Source of the DNA: Streptomyces sp. SAI-127
Lineage (GTDB): Bacteria; Actinomycetota; Actinomycetes; Streptomycetales; Streptomycetaceae
Assembly (NCBI RefSeq): GCF_029894425.1
Contig: NZ_JARXYJ010000001.1
Location: forward strand, 1,240,001 to 1,304,000
DNA: 64,000 bases
Reading direction: 5' to 3'
The translations under genes were made by a program, and so were the position numbers. The notes beneath the pieces were generated by a model that searched no databases, was not told the DNA's origin, and saw only the letters and a program-made list of their open reading frames with translations. The first letter of the stretch is position 1, and each line of letters opens with the position of its first letter. Below are positions 1-8,640 of the stretch, piece after piece.

Positions 1-1452
1 GGGCTGCAGGCCAATGCCCTCGGTACCTTCGACACCGTGGTGATGGCCGTCGCGGGCAGCGCGCCGGCGTACTCGATCGCCGCGACCACCGCGGTCCTGG
101 TCGGCTCGGTGGGCCTGGCCAGTCCGGCGGCTCTGCTGTACTGCGCGATACCCATGCTGGGCATCGCACTCGCGTTCAGCTATCTCAGCCGGATCGACGT
201 CAACGCGGGCGCCAGTTACTCCTGGGTGGGCCGCACGCTCCACCCCTTTCTGGGCTTCGTCAGCGGCTGGGCGCTGGTGATCTCGGCGACCATCTTCATG
301 GTGGCCGGCTCGCTGCCCGCCGGTTCGATGACACTGGCTCTCTTCGACCAGGACCTCGCGGACAACACCGCGCTGTCGACACTCGTGGGCGCGGCCTGGT
401 TCGTGCTGATGCTCCTCGTGGTGCTCGGCGGCGCCCGACTGACCGTGCGCGCCCAGCTCGTCATGTCCGGTGTGGAGCTCGCGATACTGGCCCTGTTCGC
501 GGTGCTGGCGTTCTTCCACACGGGCCACGCGCGCGCCTTCGACTGGTCCTGGCTCGGCTTCAGCCACTTCGACGGCATGCAGGGCTTCGCCTCGGGCGCG
601 CTGATCGCCGCGTTCTACTACTGGGGCTGGGACGTCACCAGCAACCTGAGCGAGGAGACCCGCAACAGCCGCCGCACGACGGGACTCGCGGGGCTCATCG
701 GGGTCGGCATCGTCTTCCTGCTGTTCGAGGTGTTCACCATCGCGGTGAACGTCATCCTCACCTCGAAGCAGATCGAGGAGAACGACGCCAACGTGCTCGC
801 CGTGCTCGGTGAGGAGGTCTGGCCGGGCTGGGGCGGCAAGCTGCTGATCGTCGCGGTGATGCTGTCGACCATCGCCACGCTGGAGACCACGCTGATCCAG
901 GTCACGCGCTCGCTGTTCGCGATGGGCCGGGACCGTACGATGCCGTCCGCGCTGGGCCGGGTGCACCGCCGCTGGAACACGCCGTGGGTGGCGATCGTGG
1001 TGGTCGGCGCGGTGGCGCTGATGATGTTCATCGCCTCCAACGCCCTGGGCTCGGTGGGCGACATCCTCTCCGACGCGATCTCGGCGATCGGGCTGCAGAT
1101 CGCCGTCTACTACGGCCTGAGCGGCCTCGCGGTCGTCGTCGCGTACCGCAAGATGCTGCTGAAGTCCCCGGCCGACTTCCTGCTCGGCGGGCTGTGGCCG
1201 TTGCTGGGCGCCCTGTTCATGTTCTGGATATTCGTCGAGTCGCTGGGCGAGCTGAGTACGGCCGCGATCACGATCGGCGTCGGCGGGCTCGCCGTGGGCC
1301 TGATCCCGATGCTCTGGTACTGGCGGCGGGGCAGCGACTACTACCGGCCCGCGAGGCTTGACGCGAGCCGTACTGTCGAGGCGGACTACGTTCCCGACGA
1401 CGGGGCGTCCGGGCCCTCACTCGTCCACGAGGGTCTCCCCACCGACTTCTGA
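1..1452 (+). CDS. APC-family amino acid permease (5' end outside window)
   Basis: Integral membrane transporter of the amino acid-polyamine-organocation superfamily, probably a proton symporter for an amino acid or amine. The frame is open from base 1 and begins with residues typical of the first helix region (VMAVAGSAPAYSIAA), so the start codon lies upstream; the ATG at 37 is internal. About 12 hydrophobic segments can be followed through the visible 483 residues, and the NLSEETRNSRRTT loop matches the conserved helix 6-7 loop of the family. The C-terminal 40 residues are hydrophilic and cytoplasmic. It ends 11 bases before the next gene, which may be co-transcribed. Substrate cannot be told from sequence. 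Confidence 0.85.
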   Translation, partial: GLQANALGTFDTVVMAVAGSAPAYSIAATTAVLVGSVGLASPAALLYCAIPMLGIALAFSYLSRIDVNAGASYSWVGRTLHPFLGFVSGWALVISATIFMVAGSLPAGSMTLALFDQDLADNTALSTLVGAAWFVLMLLVVLGGARLTVRAQLVMSGVELAILALFAVLAFFHTGHARAFDWSWLGFSHFDGMQGFASGALIAAFYYWGWDVTSNLSEETRNSRRTTGLAGLIGVGIVFLLFEVFTIAVNVILTSKQIEENDANVLAVLGEEVWPGWGGKLLIVAVMLSTIATLETTLIQVTRSLFAMGRDRTMPSALGRVHRRWNTPWVAIVVVGAVALMMFIASNALGSVGDILSDAISAIGLQIAVYYGLSGLAVVVAYRKMLLKSPADFLLGGLWPLLGALFMFWIFVESLGELSTAAITIGVGGLAVGLIPMLWYWRRGSDYYRPARLDASRTVEADYVPDDGASGPSLVHEGLPTDF

Positions 1453-1463
1453 GGGGTTGTGCG

Positions 1464-2423
1464 ATGGCGAGAGACCGTTTCGCCCCCGAGTTCGACCCCG
1501 ACTGCGGGGACGTCCCGCTCACCACGGCCCGCCAGGACATCGTCATCGGCCGCTGGCAGGGTCTGCGGGAGCTGTTGCGCGCCACCGGACCCGATTGGCT
1601 CTCCCGGGGGCACCGGGTGCGCACGCTCGCCCAGGCCTGCGCGAGCAGTTCGACGGTGGAGTCGTGGCTGGCGGCCGAGCCGCACAACGGCGACGCGCTG
1701 GTGCTGCGGGCTGCCACGGAGACGGCCAGGGCGTTCAACCTGGCCATCACCGCGGGCCGGGGTGTGCCGATCGACCAGCGCCGCATCGACGCCGCGGTGA
1801 TGGCCTGTCTGCAGGCTGCCGAGGCATTCGTGGACGACCCCACGCCGTGGATCTCCCTGATCTCGGTGGCGCGGCTGTACCCGGCCGGGGTGCGGCGGCA
1901 GGAACTGGGGCGCTGGTGGGACGAACTGCACGGGCGTGACCCGTACAGCGTCGAGGGCCACCTCCAGGTGCTGCACTACTACTCGTCCCGCTGGCACGGC
2001 TCGCACGGCCTGATGTACGACTTCGCCCGGGACGCGGCCGGGGTGGCACCACCGGGATGCGCGCTGCCCGTGCTGGTGCAGTACGCGCGGGTCGAGGAGT
2101 ACCGGGCCGCGGCGGACGCGGCCGAGGACAGGCGGACGTCCGTGGGGCTGGGGCAGCACTGGAAGAACGACGGGGCCGTCAGCGACGTACGGCGCACCTG
2201 GCAGCGCTGGATCCTGGGCCGCACCGACCACACGGTGGCCCCGGGCGAGCTGCGCGACCTCAACTATCTGGCCCACGCGGCCAGCCACGCGGGCCTGCAT
2301 GAGATCGCCGTACCGCTCCTGCAGATGCTGGACCGCCGGGGCACCCGTACGCCGTGGTCGTACACCGGGGATCCGGAGCGGGAGTTCACCAAGTGGCGCA
2401 GGGAGTTCAAGGTGCGCGCCTGA
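1464..2423 (+). CDS. conserved hypothetical protein, TPR-like helical
   Basis: A 319-residue soluble protein without signal peptide or membrane segment. The ATG follows a GAGGGG ribosome-binding site. The sequence is alpha-helical, with alanine-rich pairs of helices reminiscent of tetratricopeptide repeats (for example residues 60-125 and 265-295), and has a tryptophan-rich middle (RWWDELHGRDPYSVEGHLQ). I do not recognise a catalytic motif. It starts 11 bases after the permease gene on the same strand, so co-transcription is likely but a functional link is not shown. It converges on the nickel transporter, which stops 11 bases downstream. Confidence 0.7.
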   Translation: MARDRFAPEFDPDCGDVPLTTARQDIVIGRWQGLRELLRATGPDWLSRGHRVRTLAQACASSSTVESWLAAEPHNGDALVLRAATETARAFNLAITAGRGVPIDQRRIDAAVMACLQAAEAFVDDPTPWISLISVARLYPAGVRRQELGRWWDELHGRDPYSVEGHLQVLHYYSSRWHGSHGLMYDFARDAAGVAPPGCALPVLVQYARVEEYRAAADAAEDRRTSVGLGQHWKNDGAVSDVRRTWQRWILGRTDHTVAPGELRDLNYLAHAASHAGLHEIAVPLLQMLDRRGTRTPWSYTGDPEREFTKWRREFKVRA

Positions 2424-2434
2424 GCGTGTCCGGG

Positions 2435-3592
2435 TCAGCCGCCGGACTGCTCGCCCGCCAACCCGGCCGTCCACTTCTCCTCGATGCGGCCGACCTTCCA
2501 CACCACCAGGGCGACGACCCACGTGGCGAAGAACAACCCCACGATGACGAAGCCCAGGAGGTTGAGGTCGAGGCCGCTGATCCAGTCCCAGAACGGGCCG
2601 TGCAGGCCGAGTTTCCCGGCGAGCAGGCCGAGGAGCTCGACCGTGCCGATGAGGAGGGCCACCGCCACGGACAGGCCGGTGACCGTGAGGTTGTAGTAGA
2701 CCTTGCGGACCGGCTTCGAGAACGCCCAGCCGTAGGCGAAGTTCATGAAGGAGCCGTCGATCGTGTCGAGGAGGGACATGCCGGCGGCGAAGAGGACCGG
2801 CAGGGTGAGGATCGCGTACCAGGGCAGTCCGGAGGCCGCGCCCGACCCGGCCAGGACCAGCAGGGCGATCTCCGTCGCCGTGTCGAAGCCCAGGCCGAAG
2901 AGAAGGCCGAGGGGGTACATCTGCCAGGACTTGGTGATCGACTTCATGACCCGGCCGAGCAGGCGGTTCATGAAGCCGCGGTTGTTCAGCTGCTCCTCCA
3001 GCGCGGCCTCGTCGTAGCGGCCGGAGCGCATCCGCCGGAACACCTTCCAGATGCCCGCCAGGACGACCAGGTTGACCGCCGCGATCAGATAGAGGAACAC
3101 GCCCGACACGGTCGTACCGATCAGCGCGGTCACGTCGTGGAGGCGGGAGTCGTCGTCGCGCACGGGTCCCGCGAGGGCCTTCACGCCGAGCGAGAGCAGC
3201 AGCGCCAGGACGAAGACGACGCTGGAGTGGCCGAGCGAGAACCAGAAGCCGACCGACAGCGGCCGCTGCCCCTCCCCCATCAGCTTGCGGGTGGTGTTGT
3301 CGATCGCCGCGATGTGGTCGGCGTCGAAGGCGTGCCGCATCCCGAGCGTGTAGGCGGTCACGCCGATGCCTATGCCGAAGGACTTCGCGCCGACGCTGTA
3401 GTGGTGCGGGGCGACGATCGCGACGAGGGTGAACCAGCCGATCACGTGCAGCGCCACCACGACCGCCGCCATGCCGCCCGCCCTGACCCACTCCTGCCGC
3501 GTCATGGAGCCACGGACGCGGTGCCATACCGAGCCCTTCACGGGTCCGGCGGCGGGGAGGAGGTGCGGAGCGGGGTCAGGGGCGGCCGTCAT
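2435..3592 (-). CDS. HoxN/NixA-type nickel/cobalt transporter
   Basis: High-affinity secondary transporter for Ni2+ or Co2+ of the NiCoT family, 385 residues with about eight membrane helices. The family signature in helix 2 is visible as RHAFDADHI, followed by AAIDNTTRKLM; the further family motifs FSLGHSSVVF, LGFDTATE and GMSLLDTIDG are all present in order. Length is usual for the family. The N-terminal 35 residues before the first helix are polar, so a later start at MTRQEW is possible. A Nur-box-like site lies about 65 bases upstream, suggesting nickel-responsive repression. Whether it prefers nickel or cobalt cannot be decided from the sequence. Confidence 0.92.
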   Translation of the reverse strand: MTAAPDPAPHLLPAAGPVKGSVWHRVRGSMTRQEWVRAGGMAAVVVALHVIGWFTLVAIVAPHHYSVGAKSFGIGIGVTAYTLGMRHAFDADHIAAIDNTTRKLMGEGQRPLSVGFWFSLGHSSVVFVLALLLSLGVKALAGPVRDDDSRLHDVTALIGTTVSGVFLYLIAAVNLVVLAGIWKVFRRMRSGRYDEAALEEQLNNRGFMNRLLGRVMKSITKSWQMYPLGLLFGLGFDTATEIALLVLAGSGAASGLPWYAILTLPVLFAAGMSLLDTIDGSFMNFAYGWAFSKPVRKVYYNLTVTGLSVAVALLIGTVELLGLLAGKLGLHGPFWDWISGLDLNLLGFVIVGLFFATWVVALVVWKVGRIEEKWTAGLAGEQSGG

Positions 3593-3656
3593 CGGGCGGA
3601 GGATCCTTCTTCGTGGGTACGGCCGCGGTCAGCAGCCTTGTGCCATCCTCCGGTAC

Positions 3657-3673
3657 CTGCAAGTCATGTGCAG
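3657..3673. promoter_or_regulatory. Nur-box-like operator upstream of the nickel transporter
   Basis: CTGCAA-GTCAT-GTGCAG fits the 6-5-6 pattern of the Streptomyces nickel-uptake regulator Nur (tTGCaa-N5-ttGCAA, from memory). It lies in the 126-base gap upstream of the transporter start at 3592, where a nickel-dependent repressor would act. The match covers the four core TGCA positions of each half site. Binding is inferred only. Confidence 0.5.
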
Positions 3674-3683
3674 TAAAGCCCGT

Positions 3684-3720
3684 GACAGGTCTTCCCCACG
3701 ACTGGGGAAAGTGCCCTGTC
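3684..3720 (-). terminator. nested hairpin at the end of the proteasome-like gene
   Basis: Outer arms GACAGG (3684-3689) and CCTGTC (3715-3720) enclose perfect inner arms TTCCCC (3692-3697) and GGGGAA (3704-3709). The structure overlaps the stop codon of the minus-strand gene at 3719, as intrinsic terminators often do in Streptomyces, and has no U-tract. Confidence 0.55.
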
Positions 3721-4573
3721 AGGGCGTTGCGTTCGGCCCGTCCGGCCGGTTGCGGCGCTGCTCGACCATCTCGCGGCTGAGGGCCTCGGTCTCCGGCTCG
3801 GACAGTCGCTCGAAGCCGTCCTCGGTGATGACGGAGACGATGGGGAAGATCCGCCGGTTGATGTCGGGGCCGCCGGTCGCGGAGTCGTCGTCGGCCGCGT
3901 CCCACAGCGCCTGGAGCGCGGCGAGGGCTGCCTCGCGGCGGTCGAGTCCCTTGCGGAACAGTTTCTTCAGGGCGCCTCTGGCGTACGGCGATCCGGAGCC
4001 CTCGGCGTGGAAGCCGGTCTTCTCGTAGAGTCCGCCGGCGATGTCGTAGCTGAAGATGCGGCCGCGTTCGCCCTCGGGCGCGGAGGGGTCGTAGCCGGCG
4101 AGGAGGGGGACCACGGCGAGGCCCTGCATGGCCTGGCCGAGGTTCTGCCGGATCATGCCGGCCAACCGCCGTGCCTTGCCGTCGAGGGTCATGGCGACAC
4201 CCTCGATCTTCTCGAAGTGCGTCAGTTCGACCTGGTACAGCTTGACCATGTCGAGGGCGAGTCCGACGGTGCCGGCGAAGGCGACCGCCGTGTGGTCGTC
4301 GGCGGGGTGCACCTTCTCCAGGTCGCGCTGGGCGATGAGGTTGCCCATGGTGGCCCTGCGGTCGCCGGCGATGAGGACGCCGTCGCGGTAGGAGATGGCC
4401 AGCACGGTGGTGCCGTGCGGCACTTGGTCCGGTGCGGCCCGAACACCGTCGGGCAGGACGCGGCGGGTGCTGAGCAGTTCGGGGCGGTGGGCCGCCAGGA
4501 ACTCGGTGAAGGACGAGGCACCCGGGGTGAAGAACTCCTCCCCCAACCGTCCGCCGTTCTCGTTCCACGTCAT
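3719..4573 (-). CDS. proteasome beta subunit, orphan paralogue
   Basis: A 284-residue 20S proteasome beta-type subunit, close in length and layout to actinobacterial PrcB. A propeptide of 54 residues ends at Gly54, and the mature protein would start TTVLAISY, giving Thr55 as N-terminal nucleophile. Counting from it, Asp71 (position 17) and Lys87 (position 33) complete the catalytic triad, and the AGDRRATMG and DDDSATGGPD segments are family hallmarks. It should be an autocleaved threonine protease of the degradation chamber. No alpha subunit (prcA), ARC/Mpa ATPase, pup, dop or pafA gene lies beside it, unlike the standard Streptomyces prcBA locus, so this is probably a second beta subunit. 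Neighbours give no functional hint. Confidence 0.9.
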   Translation of the reverse strand: MTWNENGGRLGEEFFTPGASSFTEFLAAHRPELLSTRRVLPDGVRAAPDQVPHGTTVLAISYRDGVLIAGDRRATMGNLIAQRDLEKVHPADDHTAVAFAGTVGLALDMVKLYQVELTHFEKIEGVAMTLDGKARRLAGMIRQNLGQAMQGLAVVPLLAGYDPSAPEGERGRIFSYDIAGGLYEKTGFHAEGSGSPYARGALKKLFRKGLDRREAALAALQALWDAADDDSATGGPDINRRIFPIVSVITEDGFERLSEPETEALSREMVEQRRNRPDGPNATP

Positions 4574-4669
4574 GGCATTCCCCCTCGCCTCGGGCCGACA
4601 CCCGGAGTCCTACCAGAGGCACGGGGACCGGAAACGCCGGTTGCGGGTCAGGGCGGCGAGGGCGAGATG

Positions 4670-6151
4670 TCACCCGTCCCTGTCGGTGGTCGGCGCGCGG
4701 TGGATGTCCATTCCGGCGGCGGGCAGGGTCTGCCAGTCGCGGGCGTAGGCGGGGGGCGGGCCGTCCGGCCGGGTGAGCGCGGCGACGGGGATACGGCGGG
4801 ACGTGCGGAGGATCTCGGCCACGCTGCTGTTGGCGTTGTGGCCGCGGGGCGCCGCCGAGGAGCACCCGGTGTAGTACGCGACGGGAATCGACAGGTGGCC
4901 GGTGAGGAGGCAGGGCGGGCGGACACCGAGGCGGTGCAGTTCGGCCGCGGTGCGGGCCCAGTCGCGGTGATCGTCCGTCGTACGGCGCACCGTGCGCTCC
5001 AGGACGGCGTACTGCACCGCCAGATGGGCCAGCAACCCAGCCGCGAGCAGCGTCGCCACGACCGGGCGCCGGCGGCCGGCCGGGGTGGTCGCGAGGTGGA
5101 ACAGCGCGTCGGCGACCGGGATCGCGAGCAGGGCGTAGGCGGGCAGCAGGAAGCGGGGTGCCGCGTATCCGATCATGAAGAGGTACGGCACCGCGGCCGT
5201 AGTCGCGCACGTCAACGGGACGAGGGTGCGTCCGGTACGCCGGGCCCGGACCGCGACCACGAGGCCTACGGCGGCCAGCAGCGGCAGGACGAACCACCAG
5301 ACCATGACGACGGGGTCCGGCAGCGGCCCGGTGCACGGACGGCACAGAGTCCGGCCGCTCAGGCTGCGCAGTTGGTCGTCGACGGCGAAGTGACCGCCGA
5401 GCCCGCCCTGGATGCGGGAAGCCTCGTGCAGTCGCTCGGCCAGGCCTCCGTAGCTGACGTACGCCTCGATCACCCACTGCGCACCACCCGCCACCAGTCC
5501 GGCCACGAGGGCGAGGGCGGACCGCGGACGGCGGCCGACGGCTGCGGCGACGAGCAGCGGGAGGGCGACCCACACGGCGTCGGTGGGCCGCATCCACGCC
5601 ATGAGCGCGACACCCGCCACGACACCCCACAGTGCCCTCGGGCCGTGACGGGCCCGCAGGAAGCAGCCGACCGCGCCCAGCGCGCCGACGGCGACCCAGT
5701 AGTTGGGCATGGCCTGGGGGCCGTAGAACAGAGTGACCCACAGGGAGGCGAACAGGGCGCCGCCGACGGCGAGGACACGGACCGGGAAGAGGCCGCGCCA
5801 GGTGCGCAGGGCCAGGTGGAGACCGATGCCGGACAGCACGGCGAGATAGACGCGCAGGAGTTCGGTCGAGGTCGACCAGCTCGCGATCGGTGCCACCAGC
5901 AGCGAGACGCCACGGGCGCGCGGGGCGCTGAAGAAGGCGGCCGGGGCCTGCACGCCGACCTGGCTGACGTAGACGGTCTCGTCCCAGCCGAGGCCCATGC
6001 CGGGGCGGACGAGGACGAGTTGGGCCAGGGTGAAGGCGGCGGCCACCGCGGCGATCGGCCGGCCGCCCCCGGCCCGCCGGGACGCCCCCGAGGTGACGGA
6101 CGGCGCACGTCCTCGCGCGCCGACGAGCAGGGCGCGGTCGCCGTGGGCCAT
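4670..6151 (-). CDS. multi-pass membrane protein, GT39/ArnT-like glycosyltransferase
   Basis: About 493 residues with roughly ten hydrophobic helices and a soluble C-terminal part of about 90 residues. The first loop after helix 1 carries the acidic pair of lipid-linked-sugar transferases (LGWDETVYVSQ, compare DE in GT39/GT83 enzymes), so it may move a sugar from a polyprenyl phosphate carrier to an exported acceptor. I chose the ATG at 6151 because GAGGGGTGG precedes it; an in-frame ATG at 6193 has no ribosome-binding site. The gene follows the proteasome-like gene's upstream side in divergent-free tandem on the minus strand. The acceptor is unknown, and the family call rests on topology and one motif. 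Confidence 0.65.
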   Translation of the reverse strand: MAHGDRALLVGARGRAPSVTSGASRRAGGGRPIAAVAAAFTLAQLVLVRPGMGLGWDETVYVSQVGVQAPAAFFSAPRARGVSLLVAPIASWSTSTELLRVYLAVLSGIGLHLALRTWRGLFPVRVLAVGGALFASLWVTLFYGPQAMPNYWVAVGALGAVGCFLRARHGPRALWGVVAGVALMAWMRPTDAVWVALPLLVAAAVGRRPRSALALVAGLVAGGAQWVIEAYVSYGGLAERLHEASRIQGGLGGHFAVDDQLRSLSGRTLCRPCTGPLPDPVVMVWWFVLPLLAAVGLVVAVRARRTGRTLVPLTCATTAAVPYLFMIGYAAPRFLLPAYALLAIPVADALFHLATTPAGRRRPVVATLLAAGLLAHLAVQYAVLERTVRRTTDDHRDWARTAAELHRLGVRPPCLLTGHLSIPVAYYTGCSSAAPRGHNANSSVAEILRTSRRIPVAALTRPDGPPPAYARDWQTLPAAGMDIHRAPTTDRDG

Positions 6152-6285
6152 CGTCCACCCCTCACCCCCGTATGTCGCGGGGACCCGATCCATTCCGGAA
6201 AAACATGGACAAAGTAACCCACGGAGGAAAGGGGTGCAGGGTGGAGTTCGGCCAAGCGGTACCTGTCCGGATCCCGCCGTCGGGG

Positions 6286-8640
6286 TCAGCGGGCGTGTGG
6301 GCTGCGATGCGTCGGCTGGCTCGGGGCGGGGCGGTCCTGCGGTGGTGGGACGGGGCGGACGACCGGGCCGTCGCCGTTGACGGTCAGGGCGGCGCCGTGG
6401 TGGCGGATCGTCAGGGGAGCGCCCGACATCAGGGTGTACGTCGCCTTGTCCGGGCCGATCTCCACCCGCAGACAGCGCCCGAGGAGCTGGAGATTGAAGG
6501 CGAGGCGGCTGAACCGCTCGGGCAGCCGGGGCGCGAAGCGGAGGGAGTCGCCGTCACGTCGCAGACCGCCGAATCCGGCGACGAGGGCCGTCCAGGTGCC
6601 GGCGAGGGAGGCGATGTGGAGTCCGTCGCGGGTGTTGTTCTCCAGGTCGGCGAGATCCATCAGCGCCGCCTCGGCCGTGTAGGCGTACGCGAGGGACAGG
6701 TGTCCGGCGCGGGCGGCGACGACCGCCTGGACGCAGGCCGACAGGGAGGAGTCCCGTACGGTCAGGGGCTCGTAGTAGGCGAAGTTGCGGGCGATCTGCT
6801 CCTCGTCGTGGAACTGCTCGAACCAGCCGCTGCACAGGTACATCGCCAGCACCAGGTCCGCCTGCTTGACGACCTGTTTGCGGTAGATGTCGAAGTAGGG
6901 GAAGTGCAGCATCAGTGGGTACTGGTCGGCGCGGGTGCCGTCGAAGTCCCACTGCTGGTACCGGGTGAAGCCCGCGTGCTGCTCGTGCACGCCCAGTTCG
7001 TCGTTGTAGGGGATGTGCACGGCCTCGGCCGCGTCCCGCCAGGCTGCGCTCTCCTCGTCGTCCACGCCGAGTGCGGCGGCCTGTTCCGGATGGCGGGCGC
7101 AGGCGTCGGCGGCCGCGAGGAGGTTCGCGCGGGCCATGAGGTTGGTGTACGTGTTGTCGTCGGCGATCGCGCTGTACTCGTCGGGGCCCGTGACGCCGTC
7201 GATGTGGAAGACGCCGTGGTGGTCGTGGTGACCGAGCGAGCGCCACAGCCGCGCCGTCTCCACGAGGAGTTCGACGCCGGTGTCGCGTTCGAAGTCCGTG
7301 TCCCCGGTGGCCTCGGTGTAGCGCACCACGGCGTCCGCGACGGCGGCGTTGACGTGGAAGGCGGCGGTACCCGCGGGCCAGTAGGCCGATCCCTCCGAGC
7401 CCTCGATGGTCCGCCAGGGGAACGCGGCGCCGTTCAGGCCGAGTTGGGCGGCGCGTTCGCGGGCGGCGGGCAGGGTGTGCTGCCGCCAGCGCAGGGCCTC
7501 GGAGACGGCGCCGGGCTCGGTGTAAGTGAGCAGGGGCAGGACGAAGGTCTCGGTGTCCCAGAAGGCATGGCCGTCGTAGCCGGACCCGGTCAGTCCCTTG
7601 GCGGGAATGGCCCGTTGCTCCGCGCGGGCGCCTGCCTGGAGCACATGGAAGAGGGCGAAGCGGACGGCCTGCTGGATCTCCTCGTCGCCGTCGACCTCGA
7701 CGTCGGCGCGGGCCCAGAAGTCGTCGAGGTAGCCGCGCTGTTCGTCCAGGAGTCCGTCCCAGCCGCTGTGCGCCGCGGCCGCCAGGGCCGCGTCGACCTG
7801 GTCGCTCATCGCGGGCCTGGAGCGGGCCCCGGACCAGCCGTGGGCGACGAGCTTCTCCAGCCGCAGCCGCTGTCCCGGCTCCAGGACGGAGGTGACGGTC
7901 AGCCGGGCCAGGTCCACCGTCTCCTCGCTGCTCGTGGTGGTGCGTTCGGGTCCTTCGACGACGTGGTCGGCGGCCACGGCGACCCGCAGTCCGCTGTGCC
8001 GGGTGCGGTGCACCAGCCGCAGACGGGTGCCGTCGGCGAAGCCCTCCTCGTGTTCCAGCGGCGACTTCAGGGCCTTGGCGGCGCGCGGGTCGCCGTTCGC
8101 CCCGGGCAGGCTCTCGTTGGTGACCAGTTCGGACTGGATCACCACGCGGGTGCGGCTGTCGACGGGCTCCACCTCGTAGGCCACGGCGGCGATCGCCCGC
8201 TGGGTGAGCGAGACGAGCCGGGTCGAGCGCACCCGTATCCGCGATCCCGCCGGTGAGATCCACTCGCAGGACCGCTCGAGGACGCCCCGGCGCAGGTCGA
8301 GGGTGCGTTCGTGGGCGACGAGACGGCCGTAGCGCAGGTCGAAGGGCTCGTCGTCGACGAGGAGCCGCACGATCTTGCCGTTGGTGACGTCGATGACGGT
8401 CTGGCCGGACTCCGGATAGCCGTAGCCGGCCTCGGCGTAGGGCAGCGGGTGCAGTTCGTGGACGCCGTTGAGGTAGGAGCCGGGCAGGCCGTGCGGTTCG
8501 CCCTCGTCGAGGTTGCCGCGCCAGCCGACATGGCCGTTGGACAGGGCGAACACGGACTCGCTCTGGGCCAGGACATCGAGGTTGAGGGAGGTCTCGCGGA
8601 CGTCCCAGGGCTCGACGGTGTAGGAGCGGTGGGTGATCAC
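6286..8640 (-). CDS. glycoside hydrolase family 65 disaccharide phosphorylase
   Basis: A 784-residue GH65 enzyme. Members phosphorolyse alpha-linked glucose disaccharides (maltose, trehalose, kojibiose) to glucose and beta-glucose 1-phosphate. Residues 1-270 look like the N-terminal beta-sandwich (QSESVFALSNGHVGWRGN is a family signature) and about 300-690 the (alpha/alpha)6 barrel. The general-acid glutamate lies in TGPDEY near residue 487, followed by DDNTYTNLMA. A beta-rich C-terminal domain ends in a proline-rich tail. Its ATG overlaps the stop of the beta-phosphoglucomutase gene (ATGA), so the two are translationally coupled; the partner converts the expected product to glucose 6-phosphate. 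The disaccharide specificity is not deducible here. Mycobacteria carry the same gene pair (from memory). Confidence 0.9.
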   Translation of the reverse strand: MITHRSYTVEPWDVRETSLNLDVLAQSESVFALSNGHVGWRGNLDEGEPHGLPGSYLNGVHELHPLPYAEAGYGYPESGQTVIDVTNGKIVRLLVDDEPFDLRYGRLVAHERTLDLRRGVLERSCEWISPAGSRIRVRSTRLVSLTQRAIAAVAYEVEPVDSRTRVVIQSELVTNESLPGANGDPRAAKALKSPLEHEEGFADGTRLRLVHRTRHSGLRVAVAADHVVEGPERTTTSSEETVDLARLTVTSVLEPGQRLRLEKLVAHGWSGARSRPAMSDQVDAALAAAAHSGWDGLLDEQRGYLDDFWARADVEVDGDEEIQQAVRFALFHVLQAGARAEQRAIPAKGLTGSGYDGHAFWDTETFVLPLLTYTEPGAVSEALRWRQHTLPAARERAAQLGLNGAAFPWRTIEGSEGSAYWPAGTAAFHVNAAVADAVVRYTEATGDTDFERDTGVELLVETARLWRSLGHHDHHGVFHIDGVTGPDEYSAIADDNTYTNLMARANLLAAADACARHPEQAAALGVDDEESAAWRDAAEAVHIPYNDELGVHEQHAGFTRYQQWDFDGTRADQYPLMLHFPYFDIYRKQVVKQADLVLAMYLCSGWFEQFHDEEQIARNFAYYEPLTVRDSSLSACVQAVVAARAGHLSLAYAYTAEAALMDLADLENNTRDGLHIASLAGTWTALVAGFGGLRRDGDSLRFAPRLPERFSRLAFNLQLLGRCLRVEIGPDKATYTLMSGAPLTIRHHGAALTVNGDGPVVRPVPPPQDRPAPSQPTHRSPHAR

